Of a stretch of 23,257 nucleotides of DNA, positions 4,709-13,593 are shown one piece after another. Both the position numbers and the translations under genes were made by a program. The notes below the pieces were generated by a model that saw nothing but the letters and a program-made list of their open reading frames with translations, ran no database searches and was not told where the DNA came from. Origin of the DNA: DAOVVL01 sp965603095 (lineage in GTDB: Bacteria > Pseudomonadota > Alphaproteobacteria > Rhodospirillales > Magnetovibrionaceae); the NCBI GenBank assembly GCA_965603095.1, contig CBFDBQ010000034.1:1-23257 (forward strand), written 5' to 3'. Each line of letters starts with the position of its first letter. The first letter of the stretch is position 1.

Positions 4709-7366
4709 ATGCTGGATAAATCCTACCAGCCCAAAGAAGTCGAAGATCGTATATATGCCAGCTGGGAAAGCTCGGGCGCATTTTCCTGTGGCACGCGCCC
4801 AGATGGCGATACCTATACCATTGTAATTCCGCCACCCAACGTGACTGGCTCGCTCCATATGGGGCATGCTCTCAACAACACAATACAAGACATACTTATT
4901 CGTTATCAGCGGATGAAGGGCTTGGATGTTTTATGGCAACCGGGAACCGACCATGCCGGCATCGCTACACAAATGGTTGTCGAGCGCCAGATGGAAGCCG
5001 AAGGCATTACCCGTCACGATCTTGGCCGCGATAAATTCATCGAACGTGTTTGGAAATGGAAAGAAGAAAGCGGCGGAACCATCACCCAACAACTTCGCCG
5101 TCTTGGTGCATCGTGCGATTGGGATCGTGAACGTTTCACAATGGATGAAGGTCTATCAAAAGCTGTGCAAAAAGTTTTTGTTGAATTGCACAAGGCAGGA
5201 TTAATTTACCGCGACAAGCGCTTGGTTAATTGGGACCCATTACTTCACACCGCCATTTCCGATTTAGAAGTCGAAAACCGCGAACAAAACGGCAAGATGT
5301 GGTATTTCAAATATCCCATCGAGGGCGAGGAAAATAAATTTGTAACCGTTGGCACCACACGGCCGGAAACAATGCTGGGCGATAGCGGCGTTGCAGTTCA
5401 CCCCGATGATGATCGTTACAAGCATTTGGTTGGCAAGCGGGTAATGTTACCCATAGCAAATCGTTCAATCCCCATTGTTGCCGATGATTACGCCGACCCT
5501 GAAAAAGGTTCGGGCGCGGTTAAGATGACCCCGGCCCATGATTTCAATGATTTTGAAGTTGGTCGCAGACATGACCTTGAGATTATAAATGTTCTCGACC
5601 ACAACGCTTGTATGAACGAAAACACACCTGAACATTTGCATGGCCTTGATCGGTTTGAAGCCCGCGATGTGGTGGTAAAAGAAATGGAAGGTTTGGGTTT
5701 ATTAGAAAAAATCGAAGACAACCCCATGACCATTCCCTATGGCGATCGTTCCGGTGTGGTTGTTGAACCGTGGTTGCTTGACCAATGGTTTGTCGATGCA
5801 AAAACAATGGCCGCTCCCGCCATCAAGGCAGTAGAAGACGGCGCCACCACCTTTCATCCTAAATCCTATGAAAATCTTTATTTCGAATGGATGCGCAACA
5901 TCCAGCCGTGGTGTGTGTCGCGCCAAATTTGGTGGGGTCATCAGATACCAGCATGGTACGGCCCCGATGGCACACCGTTTGTTGAACACACCGAGGGTGA
6001 AGCACAAACAGCCGCCGCTAAACATTATGGCAAACAGGTTGAAATAACCCGTGACCCCGATGTGCTTGATACGTGGTTTTCATCTGCGTTGTGGCCGTTT
6101 TCAACATTGGGCTGGCCCGATGAAACGCCAGAAGCCAAGAATGATATGAGCAGATATTATCCAACGGATGTTTTGGTAACTGGCTTTGATATTATTTTCT
6201 TTTGGGTTGCACGCATGATGATGATGGGCCTGCATTTTATGGATGAGGTTCCGTTCCGTGATGTTTATATTCATGCCCTTGTTCGTGACGAAAAAGGGCA
6301 AAAAATGTCCAAGTCCAAGGGCAATGTGATGGACCCGCTGGAACTAATCGATCAGTTCGGTGCCGATGCAGTGCGCTTTACCATGACATCACAAGCGGTG
6401 CAGGGCAGGGATGTAAAGCTTTCCACCAGCCGGATTGAAGGCTATCGCAATTTTGTAACTAAAATTTGGAACGCGGCCCGTTTTGCTGAAATGAATGAAT
6501 GCAAACCGGTTGATGGGTTTGACCCATCTGGGTGCAAGTTAATGCTTAATCGTTGGATAGTCGGCAAAACAGCCGAGGCCGCCGCTAATATTGAGCGCGC
6601 TATTAATGCATATCGTTTTAACGAAGCCGCCGATGCCGGTTATCATTTTACCTGGGGCAGTTTCTGCGATTGGTATATTGAATTTTCTAAACCAATTTTC
6701 TTTGGCGATGATGAAGCGGCCAAGGCTGAGACCCGTGCCACCATGGCATGGGCATTTGATCGCATATTGCAGATACTTCATCCCATTATGCCGTTTGTTA
6801 CCGAAGAGCTTTGGGAAAAAATATCTACACGCGATAGCGCATTGATGTTGAGCGAATGGCCTGAACTTTCAAACCTTGCCGATAAAGAGGCCGAAACGGA
6901 AATTGACTGGGTAATAAGGCTTGTTACGTCGGTTCGTGCGCTTCGCGCTGAAATGAATGTACCGCCGAAAGCAATGCTTAATCTTTATTTCAAGGATGCT
7001 TCAGCAGGTACAATTTCTCGGCTTGAAAATAATCGTGACCTTATTCATCGCATGGCCCGCATTGAACAAAGCGGGGCAATGGAAGGCGAGGTTGAAAAAG
7101 GTTCTGTTTCAAGCGTAATTGATGAAGCAACAATTATTCTTCCGTTGGCTGGCGCCATTGATGTTGGGGCCGAGCGCGCACGGCTTGAAAAAGAAATTGG
7201 CAAGCTTGATGCCGAGGTAGCTAAGTTTGAGCAACGTCTTTCCAACAAAGGCTTTACCGACAAGGCACCTAAAAAAGTGGTGGATGAATTGCAAGTTAAG
7301 CTGGCGGAAACGAAAGCTGAAAGCGAAAAGCTGAGTGAGGCGTTAGAACGTCTGGCTGAACCTTAA
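4709..7366 (+). CDS. valS: Valyl-tRNA synthetase
   Basis: This class Ia synthetase charges tRNA-Val. I start at ATG 4709 (885 residues) because MLDKSYQPKEVEDRIYASWE matches the usual ValS N-terminus; a TTG at 4691 would add six residues. GAGG at 4693-4696 is a distant Shine-Dalgarno. Landmarks are PPPNVTGSLHMGHA (41-54, HIGH-type HMGH at 50-53), the editing (CP1) signature TTRPETMLGD, the tryptophan-rich IQPWCVSRQIWWGHQIPAWY, and GQKMSKSKGN (KMSKS at 532-536). An anticodon-binding domain follows, then a C-terminal coiled-coil arm from about 815 with many E, K and L residues. Length and motifs are complete. The stop is only 2 nt from the end of the convergent DinB-family gene. Confidence 0.97.
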   Translation: MLDKSYQPKEVEDRIYASWESSGAFSCGTRPDGDTYTIVIPPPNVTGSLHMGHALNNTIQDILIRYQRMKGLDVLWQPGTDHAGIATQMVVERQMEAEGITRHDLGRDKFIERVWKWKEESGGTITQQLRRLGASCDWDRERFTMDEGLSKAVQKVFVELHKAGLIYRDKRLVNWDPLLHTAISDLEVENREQNGKMWYFKYPIEGEENKFVTVGTTRPETMLGDSGVAVHPDDDRYKHLVGKRVMLPIANRSIPIVADDYADPEKGSGAVKMTPAHDFNDFEVGRRHDLEIINVLDHNACMNENTPEHLHGLDRFEARDVVVKEMEGLGLLEKIEDNPMTIPYGDRSGVVVEPWLLDQWFVDAKTMAAPAIKAVEDGATTFHPKSYENLYFEWMRNIQPWCVSRQIWWGHQIPAWYGPDGTPFVEHTEGEAQTAAAKHYGKQVEITRDPDVLDTWFSSALWPFSTLGWPDETPEAKNDMSRYYPTDVLVTGFDIIFFWVARMMMMGLHFMDEVPFRDVYIHALVRDEKGQKMSKSKGNVMDPLELIDQFGADAVRFTMTSQAVQGRDVKLSTSRIEGYRNFVTKIWNAARFAEMNECKPVDGFDPSGCKLMLNRWIVGKTAEAAANIERAINAYRFNEAADAGYHFTWGSFCDWYIEFSKPIFFGDDEAAKAETRATMAWAFDRILQILHPIMPFVTEELWEKISTRDSALMLSEWPELSNLADKEAETEIDWVIRLVTSVRALRAEMNVPPKAMLNLYFKDASAGTISRLENNRDLIHRMARIEQSGAMEGEVEKGSVSSVIDEATIILPLAGAIDVGAERARLEKEIGKLDAEVAKFEQRLSNKGFTDKAPKKVVDELQVKLAETKAESEKLSEALERLAEP

Positions 7367-7368
7367 CC

Positions 7369-7890
7369 CTATTGTTCAATATCGGTTTCCCGTAAATAAA
7401 AAATAACGTCCAACGGTGGTATGTCAGTTATACCAGATTGGCTCAGCATGCAGTGAACCTGTCCGCGGTGGTGGGTGTGATGATTGAAAAGCGTTAGCAA
7501 AATATGACGCGCAGGCGAAATGTGTTTTTTGCCACCTTTTAGCATCCGGTAAAAAACCTCGCGATCCAACCCGCCATCCATGCCAGAGGTCAGGCGTCCA
7601 ACAAGACGAATTATATGTTCGTCCATTATTTCGCGATCTTTTGTTAGGTCAGCTAAATCTTCGTGCAGTATTTGATCTAGGCCTTTGATGCCGTGGTATT
7701 CACCCATTATCCGGCTGGTCCATAGCCTGTCGATAACCAAAATATGGTTTAGGGTGGCGTGAATTGATCCAAAAAACGCACCCATATCCTTGCGGTAAGC
7801 GTCATCGGATAATTCTGCCACGGCGGAAAAAATCCTGCGGTTTGCCCACCTATTATAATTTGATAAAATGTGTAATTCGTCTGCGCCCAT
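7369..7890 (-). CDS. DinB family putative metal-dependent protein
   Basis: The 173-residue protein has the DinB/YfiT-like four-helix-bundle pattern. It begins with NYNRWANRRIF (11-21), then has GSIHATLNHILVIDRLW (41-57) and LFNHHTHHRGQV (134-145). The three likely metal ligands are H49, H137 and H141. Relatives include damage-inducible DinB of Bacillus and several thiol-dependent transferases; the substrate here cannot be told from sequence. It is a single gene, convergent with valS (2 nt apart, no terminator between them) and divergent from the DUF302 gene. Confidence 0.85.
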   Translation of the reverse strand: MGADELHILSNYNRWANRRIFSAVAELSDDAYRKDMGAFFGSIHATLNHILVIDRLWTSRIMGEYHGIKGLDQILHEDLADLTKDREIMDEHIIRLVGRLTSGMDGGLDREVFYRMLKGGKKHISPARHILLTLFNHHTHHRGQVHCMLSQSGITDIPPLDVIFYLRETDIEQ

Positions 7891-7995
7891 GATGGCAAGA
7901 TTAACAGCCTGTGGTCATATCAGTAAAGACTTGCTTTTTTGTCCTGACAGACCCATTTATTGTCCAAACTCAACACAATCAAAGGATTTACTTAA

Positions 7996-8382
7996 ATGAG
8001 CTATCATTTCACCACTACCGTAGATATGGAATTTGACGCGGCAATCGAACATGCTACCGCCGCCCTAAAGGAAAAGGGCTTTGGCGTGCTAACCACAATT
8101 GATGTGCAAAAAGCCATGAAGGAAAAAATAGACAAGGATATTAACCCTTATACCATTCTTGGTTCTTGCAACCCGTCATATGCTTACAAGGCGCTTCAGT
8201 CTGAAAACAAAATTGGCACCATGCTGCCCTGCAATGTGGTTGTGCAACAGACCGCCGATGGAAAAATAGAAGTTTCAGCCGTGGATCCAGCCGCCTCCAT
8301 GATGGCCATTGAAAACCCCGATTTGGGTGCAGTTGCGGGCGAAGTTCGCGATATGTTGAAAGAGGTTATAGCCAGTCTTTAA
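7996..8382 (+). CDS. DUF302 domain protein
   Basis: The protein has 128 residues, no signal peptide and no membrane segment. DUF302 landmarks are the N-terminal SYHFTTTVDMEFDAAIEHA, the KEKGFGVLTTIDVQKAMKEK segment, PYTILGSCNPSYAYKAL (51-67) and LPCNVVVQQ (77-85). Cysteines stand in both conserved blocks. The biochemical function of the family is not established. AAAGGA at about 7981 gives a good Shine-Dalgarno before the ATG. It appears to be transcribed alone, divergently from the DinB gene, with a candidate weak terminator at 8410-8469. Confidence 0.88.
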   Translation: MSYHFTTTVDMEFDAAIEHATAALKEKGFGVLTTIDVQKAMKEKIDKDINPYTILGSCNPSYAYKALQSENKIGTMLPCNVVVQQTADGKIEVSAVDPAASMMAIENPDLGAVAGEVRDMLKEVIASL

Positions 8383-8409
8383 ATAGAATAATTAGGCTAA
8401 ATCTAAGCT

Positions 8410-8488
8410 AAAACGCGGCTATTCTTGGGTCTTTATTTGGATATGGGCCTGTAGTTTAGTCGCGTTTTTCTTGGCCCTATTTGGGGCC
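8410..8488 (+). terminator. Long-loop hairpin with T-tract plus a second GC hairpin
   Basis: AAAACGCG (8410-8417) is complementary to CGCGTTTT (8461-8468), with a T-run at 8465-8469, but the intervening loop is 43 nt. A second hairpin GGCCC/GGGCC (8473-8477/8484-8488) follows at once. Together they may end the DUF302 transcript, or they may belong to the leader of the helicase gene. Otherwise the 228-bp spacer 8383-8610 shows nothing clear. Confidence 0.35.
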
Positions 8489-8610
8489 CCATTTAAAGTA
8501 TTTGAAAATGTCGGTTTACGCGGGTCATGGCTCTATGTACAACACAGCCAACAAGGCCATACGCAGGCCCTTAAAAGCCAGCATTCAGCCCCTATTGCAG
8601 AGAGAATAAA

Positions 8611-10599
8611 ATGACAGAAATAGAAGGGATAATCCCGCCACTAAGCAAAGCTCTTGCCAAGCGTGGCTATGAAGTGCTTACCCCTGTGCAGTCAGATATG
8701 CTCGTCCCCGAGATGGAGGGTGCTGATGCGCTTGTTTCTGCTCAAACCGGTTCGGGCAAGACGGTTGCCTTTGGTATTGCGCTGGCGCCAACTCTTTTAG
8801 ATGGAGCCGAGCGTTTTTCTAAGACTAAGGCCCCCGTAGCATTGGCCATTGCCCCAACCCGTGAACTTGCGTTGCAGGTCAAGCGCGAACTGGAATGGCT
8901 GTACGAATATACTGGGGCAATCGTTGTATCGTGTGTTGGCGGCATGGATATGCGCGATGAACGTCGCAACCTAGCGCGTGGCGCACATATTGTGGTTGGA
9001 ACGCCCGGTCGTCTGCGCGATCATATTGAGCGTGGCTCGTTTGATACATCGGCGCTCAAGGGTGTGGTGCTGGACGAAGCAGATGAAATGCTCGATCTCG
9101 GCTTTCGAGATGACCTTGAATATATTCTTGATTCTGCACCAAAGGACCGTCGAACATTAATGTTTTCGGCAACCGTGCCTAAATCAATTGGAACGTTGGC
9201 TAAACGTTATCAGAAAAATGCGGTTCGCATTGCCACCGCATCAGATAGCAAGCAACATCTTGATATTGAATACCGCGCATTAACCGTTGCCCCTAATGAC
9301 AGGGACAATGCCATCATCAACCTGCTCAGGTATTTTGATGCTAAAAGCGCAATCGTATTTTGCGCAACCCGTGCAACCGTTAACCACATGACCGCACGTT
9401 TTACCAACCGCGGTTTTTCGGTAGTCGCACTTTCAGGTGAATTAAGCCAAGCTCAGCGTAGCCATGCATTGCAAGCCATGCGCGATGGCCGGGCGCGGGT
9501 TTGTATTGCAACCGATGTTGCCGCACGCGGAATTGATTTACCAAACCTTGAATTAGTAATTCACGCAGACATTCCTAAAAACCGCGAAGGTCTATTGCAC
9601 AGAAGTGGCCGCACAGGCCGGGCCGGGCGCAAGGGCGTTAGTGTGCTTATTGTTCCACACACATGGCGTAAACGCACCGAACGGTTGTTAAGCAATGCAA
9701 ACATTGATGCCACATGGGCCAAGCCACCATCGGTTGATGATATTGCCAAGCGTGACCGTGAACGCATTTTTGAAGACCCCACTTTAAGCAACCCATTAAA
9801 CGATGATGAAAAAGCGTTTACCAATGAATTGCTAACTCGTTACAGCGCAGAACAAATTGCTGGCGCATTTATGCGACTGCATGCCAAAGAACAGCCCGCC
9901 GCCGAAGAATTGCTTGATAGCGGCCCGGCTGAAAGCAAAAGCAGACAACGCGGCGACAGTAAACAACAGCGTGACGATTTTAAAGATAGCGTGTGGATAT
10001 CGCTTTCGGTTGGACACAAGCACAATGCCGAACCACGCTGGATATTGCCCATGCTTTGCCGTGCCGGGCGCATAACCAAGCGTGACATTGGCGCCATAAA
10101 GATCAATCAAGAAGATACCCATGTGGAGCTTACGTCTGGGTGTGTAGATAAATTTCTTGAGGAACTTGGTCCATCACGTAAAATGGAAAAAACAATATCG
10201 GTTGATCGCCTAAGGGGCACCCCTAAACCATCAGGGGAAAAACAGTTTGATAAGCGTGAAAAACCCTCATACGAAAAGAAAAGTAAGCCCCCATATGAAA
10301 AGAAAAAAAGGTCGTTTGCGGATAAAAAATTTGAAAAACCAAAAACCAGTACCTTTAAGAAACCTGACGAGAAAAAAGACGTAGCCGATAGCCCAACAGA
10401 AAATAAACCATGGGAAAAAAAGGCAAAAAAATTCAAACCCGGCAAAGGCAAAGGTAAGGGCAAGATCAAAAAATCCCGCAAGGAAAGGTCTGCCGCCAAG
10501 GTCGATGGAAATCCTAGTGGCAGTAAGGCTAGCGCAAAGGGCAAAACAAGGGCTAAACTATCCCTACCGGGTTCTAGCCCGCTGAAACGGAAAAAGTAA
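8611..10599 (+). CDS. DEAD-box RNA helicase, DeaD/CsdA-like
   Basis: This ATP-dependent RNA helicase probably acts in ribosome assembly and cold-sensitive RNA remodelling. All core motifs are present: Q motif TPVQ (24-27), motif I AQTGSGKT (44-51), PTRELALQ, TPGRL, motif II DEAD (155-158), motif III SAT (186-188), AIVFCATR, ATDVAARGID, and motif VI HRSGRTGRAGRKG (330-342). After the core comes a DbpA/CsdA-type RNA-binding domain (about 468-530, with VWISLSVGHKHNAEPRWILP and ITKRDIGAIKI). A disordered lysine-rich tail of about 130 residues includes PGKGKGKGKIKKSRK. At 662 residues it is near CsdA in length. A 26-nt gap to ilvD suggests co-transcription. Exact orthology to deaD is not certain, so no symbol is given. 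Confidence 0.93.
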   Translation: MTEIEGIIPPLSKALAKRGYEVLTPVQSDMLVPEMEGADALVSAQTGSGKTVAFGIALAPTLLDGAERFSKTKAPVALAIAPTRELALQVKRELEWLYEYTGAIVVSCVGGMDMRDERRNLARGAHIVVGTPGRLRDHIERGSFDTSALKGVVLDEADEMLDLGFRDDLEYILDSAPKDRRTLMFSATVPKSIGTLAKRYQKNAVRIATASDSKQHLDIEYRALTVAPNDRDNAIINLLRYFDAKSAIVFCATRATVNHMTARFTNRGFSVVALSGELSQAQRSHALQAMRDGRARVCIATDVAARGIDLPNLELVIHADIPKNREGLLHRSGRTGRAGRKGVSVLIVPHTWRKRTERLLSNANIDATWAKPPSVDDIAKRDRERIFEDPTLSNPLNDDEKAFTNELLTRYSAEQIAGAFMRLHAKEQPAAEELLDSGPAESKSRQRGDSKQQRDDFKDSVWISLSVGHKHNAEPRWILPMLCRAGRITKRDIGAIKINQEDTHVELTSGCVDKFLEELGPSRKMEKTISVDRLRGTPKPSGEKQFDKREKPSYEKKSKPPYEKKKRSFADKKFEKPKTSTFKKPDEKKDVADSPTENKPWEKKAKKFKPGKGKGKGKIKKSRKERSAAKVDGNPSGSKASAKGKTRAKLSLPGSSPLKRKK

Positions 10600-10625
10600 T
10601 AAAAAGAATTCAAGGATAAGTCTCC

Positions 10626-12482
10626 ATGCCCGAATATAAATCACGGACTTCCACCCACGGTCGTAACATGGCTGGCGCTCGCGGATTATGGCGTGCAACC
10701 GGAATGGGTGATGATGATTTTGGCAAACCAATAATTGCTATTGCCAATTCATTTACCCAGTTTGTTCCCGGTCACGTCCACCTAAAAGACATGGGGCAAA
10801 TGGTTGCACGTGAAATTGAAAAAGCTGGTGCAGTAGCCAAAGAATTCAATACCATTGCGGTTGATGATGGCATTGCCATGGGCCATGACGGAATGCTTTA
10901 TTCGCTTCCCAGCCGTGAAATAATTGCAGATAGCGTTGAATATATGGTCAACGCCCATTGTGCCGATGCGCTGGTTTGTATTTCAAACTGCGATAAAATA
11001 ACACCGGGCATGATGATGGCCGCCATGCGCCTTAACATCCCAACGGTTTTTGTTTCCGGCGGTCCGATGGAAGCCGGCAAGTTGATAATTGATGGCGAAG
11101 AACACTCGATTGATTTAATCGATGCCATGGTAAAAGCCGCCAGCCCCGATGTGGATGATGAAACAGCGCTTGCCTATGAACGCTCTAGCTGCCCAACTTG
11201 TGGGTCATGCTCAGGCATGTTTACCGCCAATTCCATGAACTGCTTGGCCGAAGGCATGGGCCTTGCGCTTCCCGGAAACGGATCGTTACTTGCCACCCAT
11301 GAATTTAGGAAAGAATTATTTCTTCGTGCTGGGCGCACAATTGTTGAAGCAACCAAACGCTATTACGAGGATAATGACGAAAGCGTTCTTCCGCGCAACC
11401 TTGGCGGCAAAACTGCATTTGAAAATGCTATGACATTGGATATCGCCATGGGCGGCTCCACCAATACGGTCTTGCATATTTTAGCCGTTGCCCAAGAAGC
11501 TGAAATTGATTTTAATTTAGGCGACATTGACCGTCTTAGCCGCAAGGTACCAAACCTTTGCAAGGTTTCACCGTCAACCCCGCTATATCACATGGAAGAC
11601 GTGCATAGGGCAGGCGGCATATATGGTATTTTGGCTGAACTTGACCGGGCTGGATTAATTGACCGCTCGGTTGCCACGGTTGGCGATGAAACTCTCGGCC
11701 ACGCCATAGACAAATGGGACGTTATTTCATCAAACGATAGCGATGTTGAAACTTTTTATAGTGCCGCGCCGGGCGGGGTTCCAACTCAGGTTGCTTTTAG
11801 CCAGAACAGACAATATCCCAGCCTTGATACGGACCGTGAAAAAGGATGCATTCGCAATGTGGCCCATGCCTATTCAACCGATGGCGGGCTGGCGGTGCTA
11901 TATGGCAACATCGCCGAAAAAGGCTGCATAGTTAAAACAGCAGGGGTTGACGCATCCATACTTAAATTCAGCGGCCCGGCACGCATATGTGAAAGCCAGG
12001 ACGAAGCTGTTGAAAAAATATTAGGCGGCGACATTAAATCAGGCGACGTTGTATTGGTTCGTTACGAAGGACCAAAAGGCGGCCCCGGTATGCAAGAAAT
12101 GCTTTACCCAACCAGTTATATAAAATCCATGGGGTTGGGGGCGGAATGTGCGCTCTTAACCGATGGACGTTTTTCCGGCGGATCATCCGGGCTTTCCCTC
12201 GGTCATGTTTCACCCGAAGCGGCCGAAGGTGGCGCCATTGGTTTGGTCGAAGAGGGCGATACAATTATTATCGATATCCCCAACCGTTCTATTGATGTTG
12301 ACGTTTCGGCCGATGAACTTGCTAAACGTCGCAGCGCAATGGATGCAAAGGGTGCGGGCGCATGGAAACCAGTCAAAGATCGCCCACGCAAGGTTACGGC
12401 GGCACTTCGGGCCTATGCGGCACTGGCAACCAGTGCTGACCGTGGTGCGGTGCGCGATGTATCGCAGGTTGAACGCAAATAA
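10626..12482 (+). CDS. ilvD: Dihydroxy-acid dehydratase
   Basis: The enzyme makes 2-oxo acids from 2,3-dihydroxy acids in the third step of valine, isoleucine and leucine synthesis, and carries an Fe-S cluster. The protein has 618 residues, close to the E. coli enzyme, with the same block order: NSFTQFVPGHVHLKDMGQ (41-58), CISNCDKITPGMM (118-130), SCPTCGSCSGMFTANSMNC (188-206) and GRFSGGSSGLSLGHVSPEAA near the C-terminus. Cluster cysteines include C122 and C195. Residue 49 is Gly as in E. coli IlvD, which fits the oxygen-sensitive [4Fe-4S] type rather than the [2Fe-2S] type. A GGATAAG Shine-Dalgarno region precedes the ATG. It lies just behind the helicase gene and has no other ilv genes nearby. 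Confidence 0.97.
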   Translation: MPEYKSRTSTHGRNMAGARGLWRATGMGDDDFGKPIIAIANSFTQFVPGHVHLKDMGQMVAREIEKAGAVAKEFNTIAVDDGIAMGHDGMLYSLPSREIIADSVEYMVNAHCADALVCISNCDKITPGMMMAAMRLNIPTVFVSGGPMEAGKLIIDGEEHSIDLIDAMVKAASPDVDDETALAYERSSCPTCGSCSGMFTANSMNCLAEGMGLALPGNGSLLATHEFRKELFLRAGRTIVEATKRYYEDNDESVLPRNLGGKTAFENAMTLDIAMGGSTNTVLHILAVAQEAEIDFNLGDIDRLSRKVPNLCKVSPSTPLYHMEDVHRAGGIYGILAELDRAGLIDRSVATVGDETLGHAIDKWDVISSNDSDVETFYSAAPGGVPTQVAFSQNRQYPSLDTDREKGCIRNVAHAYSTDGGLAVLYGNIAEKGCIVKTAGVDASILKFSGPARICESQDEAVEKILGGDIKSGDVVLVRYEGPKGGPGMQEMLYPTSYIKSMGLGAECALLTDGRFSGGSSGLSLGHVSPEAAEGGAIGLVEEGDTIIIDIPNRSIDVDVSADELAKRRSAMDAKGAGAWKPVKDRPRKVTAALRAYAALATSADRGAVRDVSQVERK

Positions 12483-12487
12483 TATTT

Positions 12488-12596
12488 AATTAATTGTGCG
12501 CTACATCTAGCTGTTAAATATAAAAAATTTATATTTAAAAAAATCTTATTACGCCAAGCTGTAATCTAACAATTAAGTTCAATTAATTGGTGCGCA
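12488..12596 (+). repeat. AT-rich spacer with near-identical direct repeats and an AT palindrome
   Basis: The AT-rich gap 12483-12748 after ilvD holds AATTAATTG-TGCGC (12488-12501) and AATTAATTGGTGCGC (12581-12595), which differ by one inserted G. Between them AAATATAAA (12516-12524) pairs perfectly with TTTATATTT (12528-12536). It lacks a T-tail after the stem, so it is not a good terminator. A binding region for a regulator of the downstream gene is possible. Confidence 0.5.
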
Positions 12597-12685
12597 TTAT
12601 TTCCTTTTTATATACCCATAAATAAGTTATGGTTATTTATCAGGGCGGCCCGCGCAACTGGAAAGAGCATTAACAATAATGCCAT

Positions 12686-12740
12686 AAAGCCAGCTGTAAA
12701 AAATAAAAAAAGCTTAAAAAAGCTGGGCTTTAAGAGGGGG
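12686..12740 (+). promoter_or_regulatory. Leader hairpin abutting the Shine-Dalgarno of the hemerythrin gene
   Basis: AAAGCCAGCT (12686-12695) pairs with AGCTGGGCTTT (12721-12731), giving 10 bp with one bulged G and a 25-nt A-rich loop. The stem ends 3 nt before the strong Shine-Dalgarno AGGGGG (12735-12740), which lies 8 nt before a TTG start at 12749. The placement suggests an effect on translation, but the fold is predicted by eye only. Confidence 0.45.
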
Positions 12741-12748
12741 TTTGAAAT

Positions 12749-13588
12749 TTGTTAATAGAATGGTCAGGAGACCTAGAAATTGGCGTGCCTTTTGTGGACG
12801 CTGACCACAAAGTGCTGATTAATATTCTCAATCAGGTGGATGACTGCATCACCGAACAAGAAGAATCAACCGTTCTAGGTAGCGCCCTAGAGGCTCTTGT
12901 CAGCTACACCGAATATCATTTTACCCGCGAAGAAAAGCTGATGGAGCTTGCCGGGTATTCAAATATCGAAGAACACAAAGCGGTTCACGCAAAACTTTTT
13001 CATAAGGTTAGGACTATTTATCACAGCTTCGAAGCTGACCGTGAAAGCATTAATATCGAAGACGTGCGTAGTTTTTTAAAAAGTTGGTTAACCCAACACA
13101 TTCTTGGCGAAGATGTAAAATACCGCAATATTTGCATAGATAACCAAGAGGCCGCACACGAAGCAGGTATGGTACCGTTTATTCAAGCTAATGGCAGCAG
13201 CGTTCCATTTAATGAATGGGGTTTCCTGCGTGTTTTGCTGGTGGATGACAATCCTAATTTTTGCAAACTTATCAGCACAATTTTAAAAGCAGTCGGCATT
13301 TCAAATATTGAAGTAACCGGATCAGCAGAAGATGGCCTTGCGCTTTTATCCCGCCGTCCAGCCGATGTGGTTTTGTGCGATTGGGTGATGGATGAAATGA
13401 CCGGAACTGAATTTGCTGCAAAGGTAGAAGAAATGAACCTGCCTTCAAAAGTAGTAATGATGACCGGCTATTCCATCGACACCCTGAAAAACGAAGCAAC
13501 GGATTTAAACATTTATTCTTATTTAGAAAAGCCTGTTAATGCCCACAATCTGCTAGATACAATTACCCGCACCGCATTTAACGCTTAA
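12749..13588 (+). CDS. Bacteriohemerythrin-response regulator receiver fusion
   Basis: The 279-residue protein starts at TTG; MLIEWSGDLEIGVPFVDADH is the standard opening of bacteriohemerythrins and the Shine-Dalgarno fits. Residues 1-125 carry the full diiron ligand set: H20, H57, E61, H76, H80, H117 and D122. After a short linker, residues 161-277 form a CheY-like receiver with acidic D166/D167, phospho-acceptor D211 (LCDWVMDEM), T239 and K261-P262. There is no output domain. Known hemerythrins bind O2, and sensor fusions couple O2 or redox state to signalling. Here a receiver lacking an effector suggests a phospho-relay or protein-binding role, perhaps linked to chemotaxis or aerotaxis. 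No histidine kinase is adjacent. It converges on xth with a 5-nt gap. Confidence 0.9.
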   Translation: MLIEWSGDLEIGVPFVDADHKVLINILNQVDDCITEQEESTVLGSALEALVSYTEYHFTREEKLMELAGYSNIEEHKAVHAKLFHKVRTIYHSFEADRESINIEDVRSFLKSWLTQHILGEDVKYRNICIDNQEAAHEAGMVPFIQANGSSVPFNEWGFLRVLLVDDNPNFCKLISTILKAVGISNIEVTGSAEDGLALLSRRPADVVLCDWVMDEMTGTEFAAKVEEMNLPSKVVMMTGYSIDTLKNEATDLNIYSYLEKPVNAHNLLDTITRTAFNA

Positions 13589-13593
13589 AATTA

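Noticed and set aside
10107..10613. 168-codon minus-strand frame opposite the helicase tail
   Set aside because: It mirrors the lysine-rich (AAA/AAG) tail, giving an F/L-rich low-complexity product; no independent evidence.
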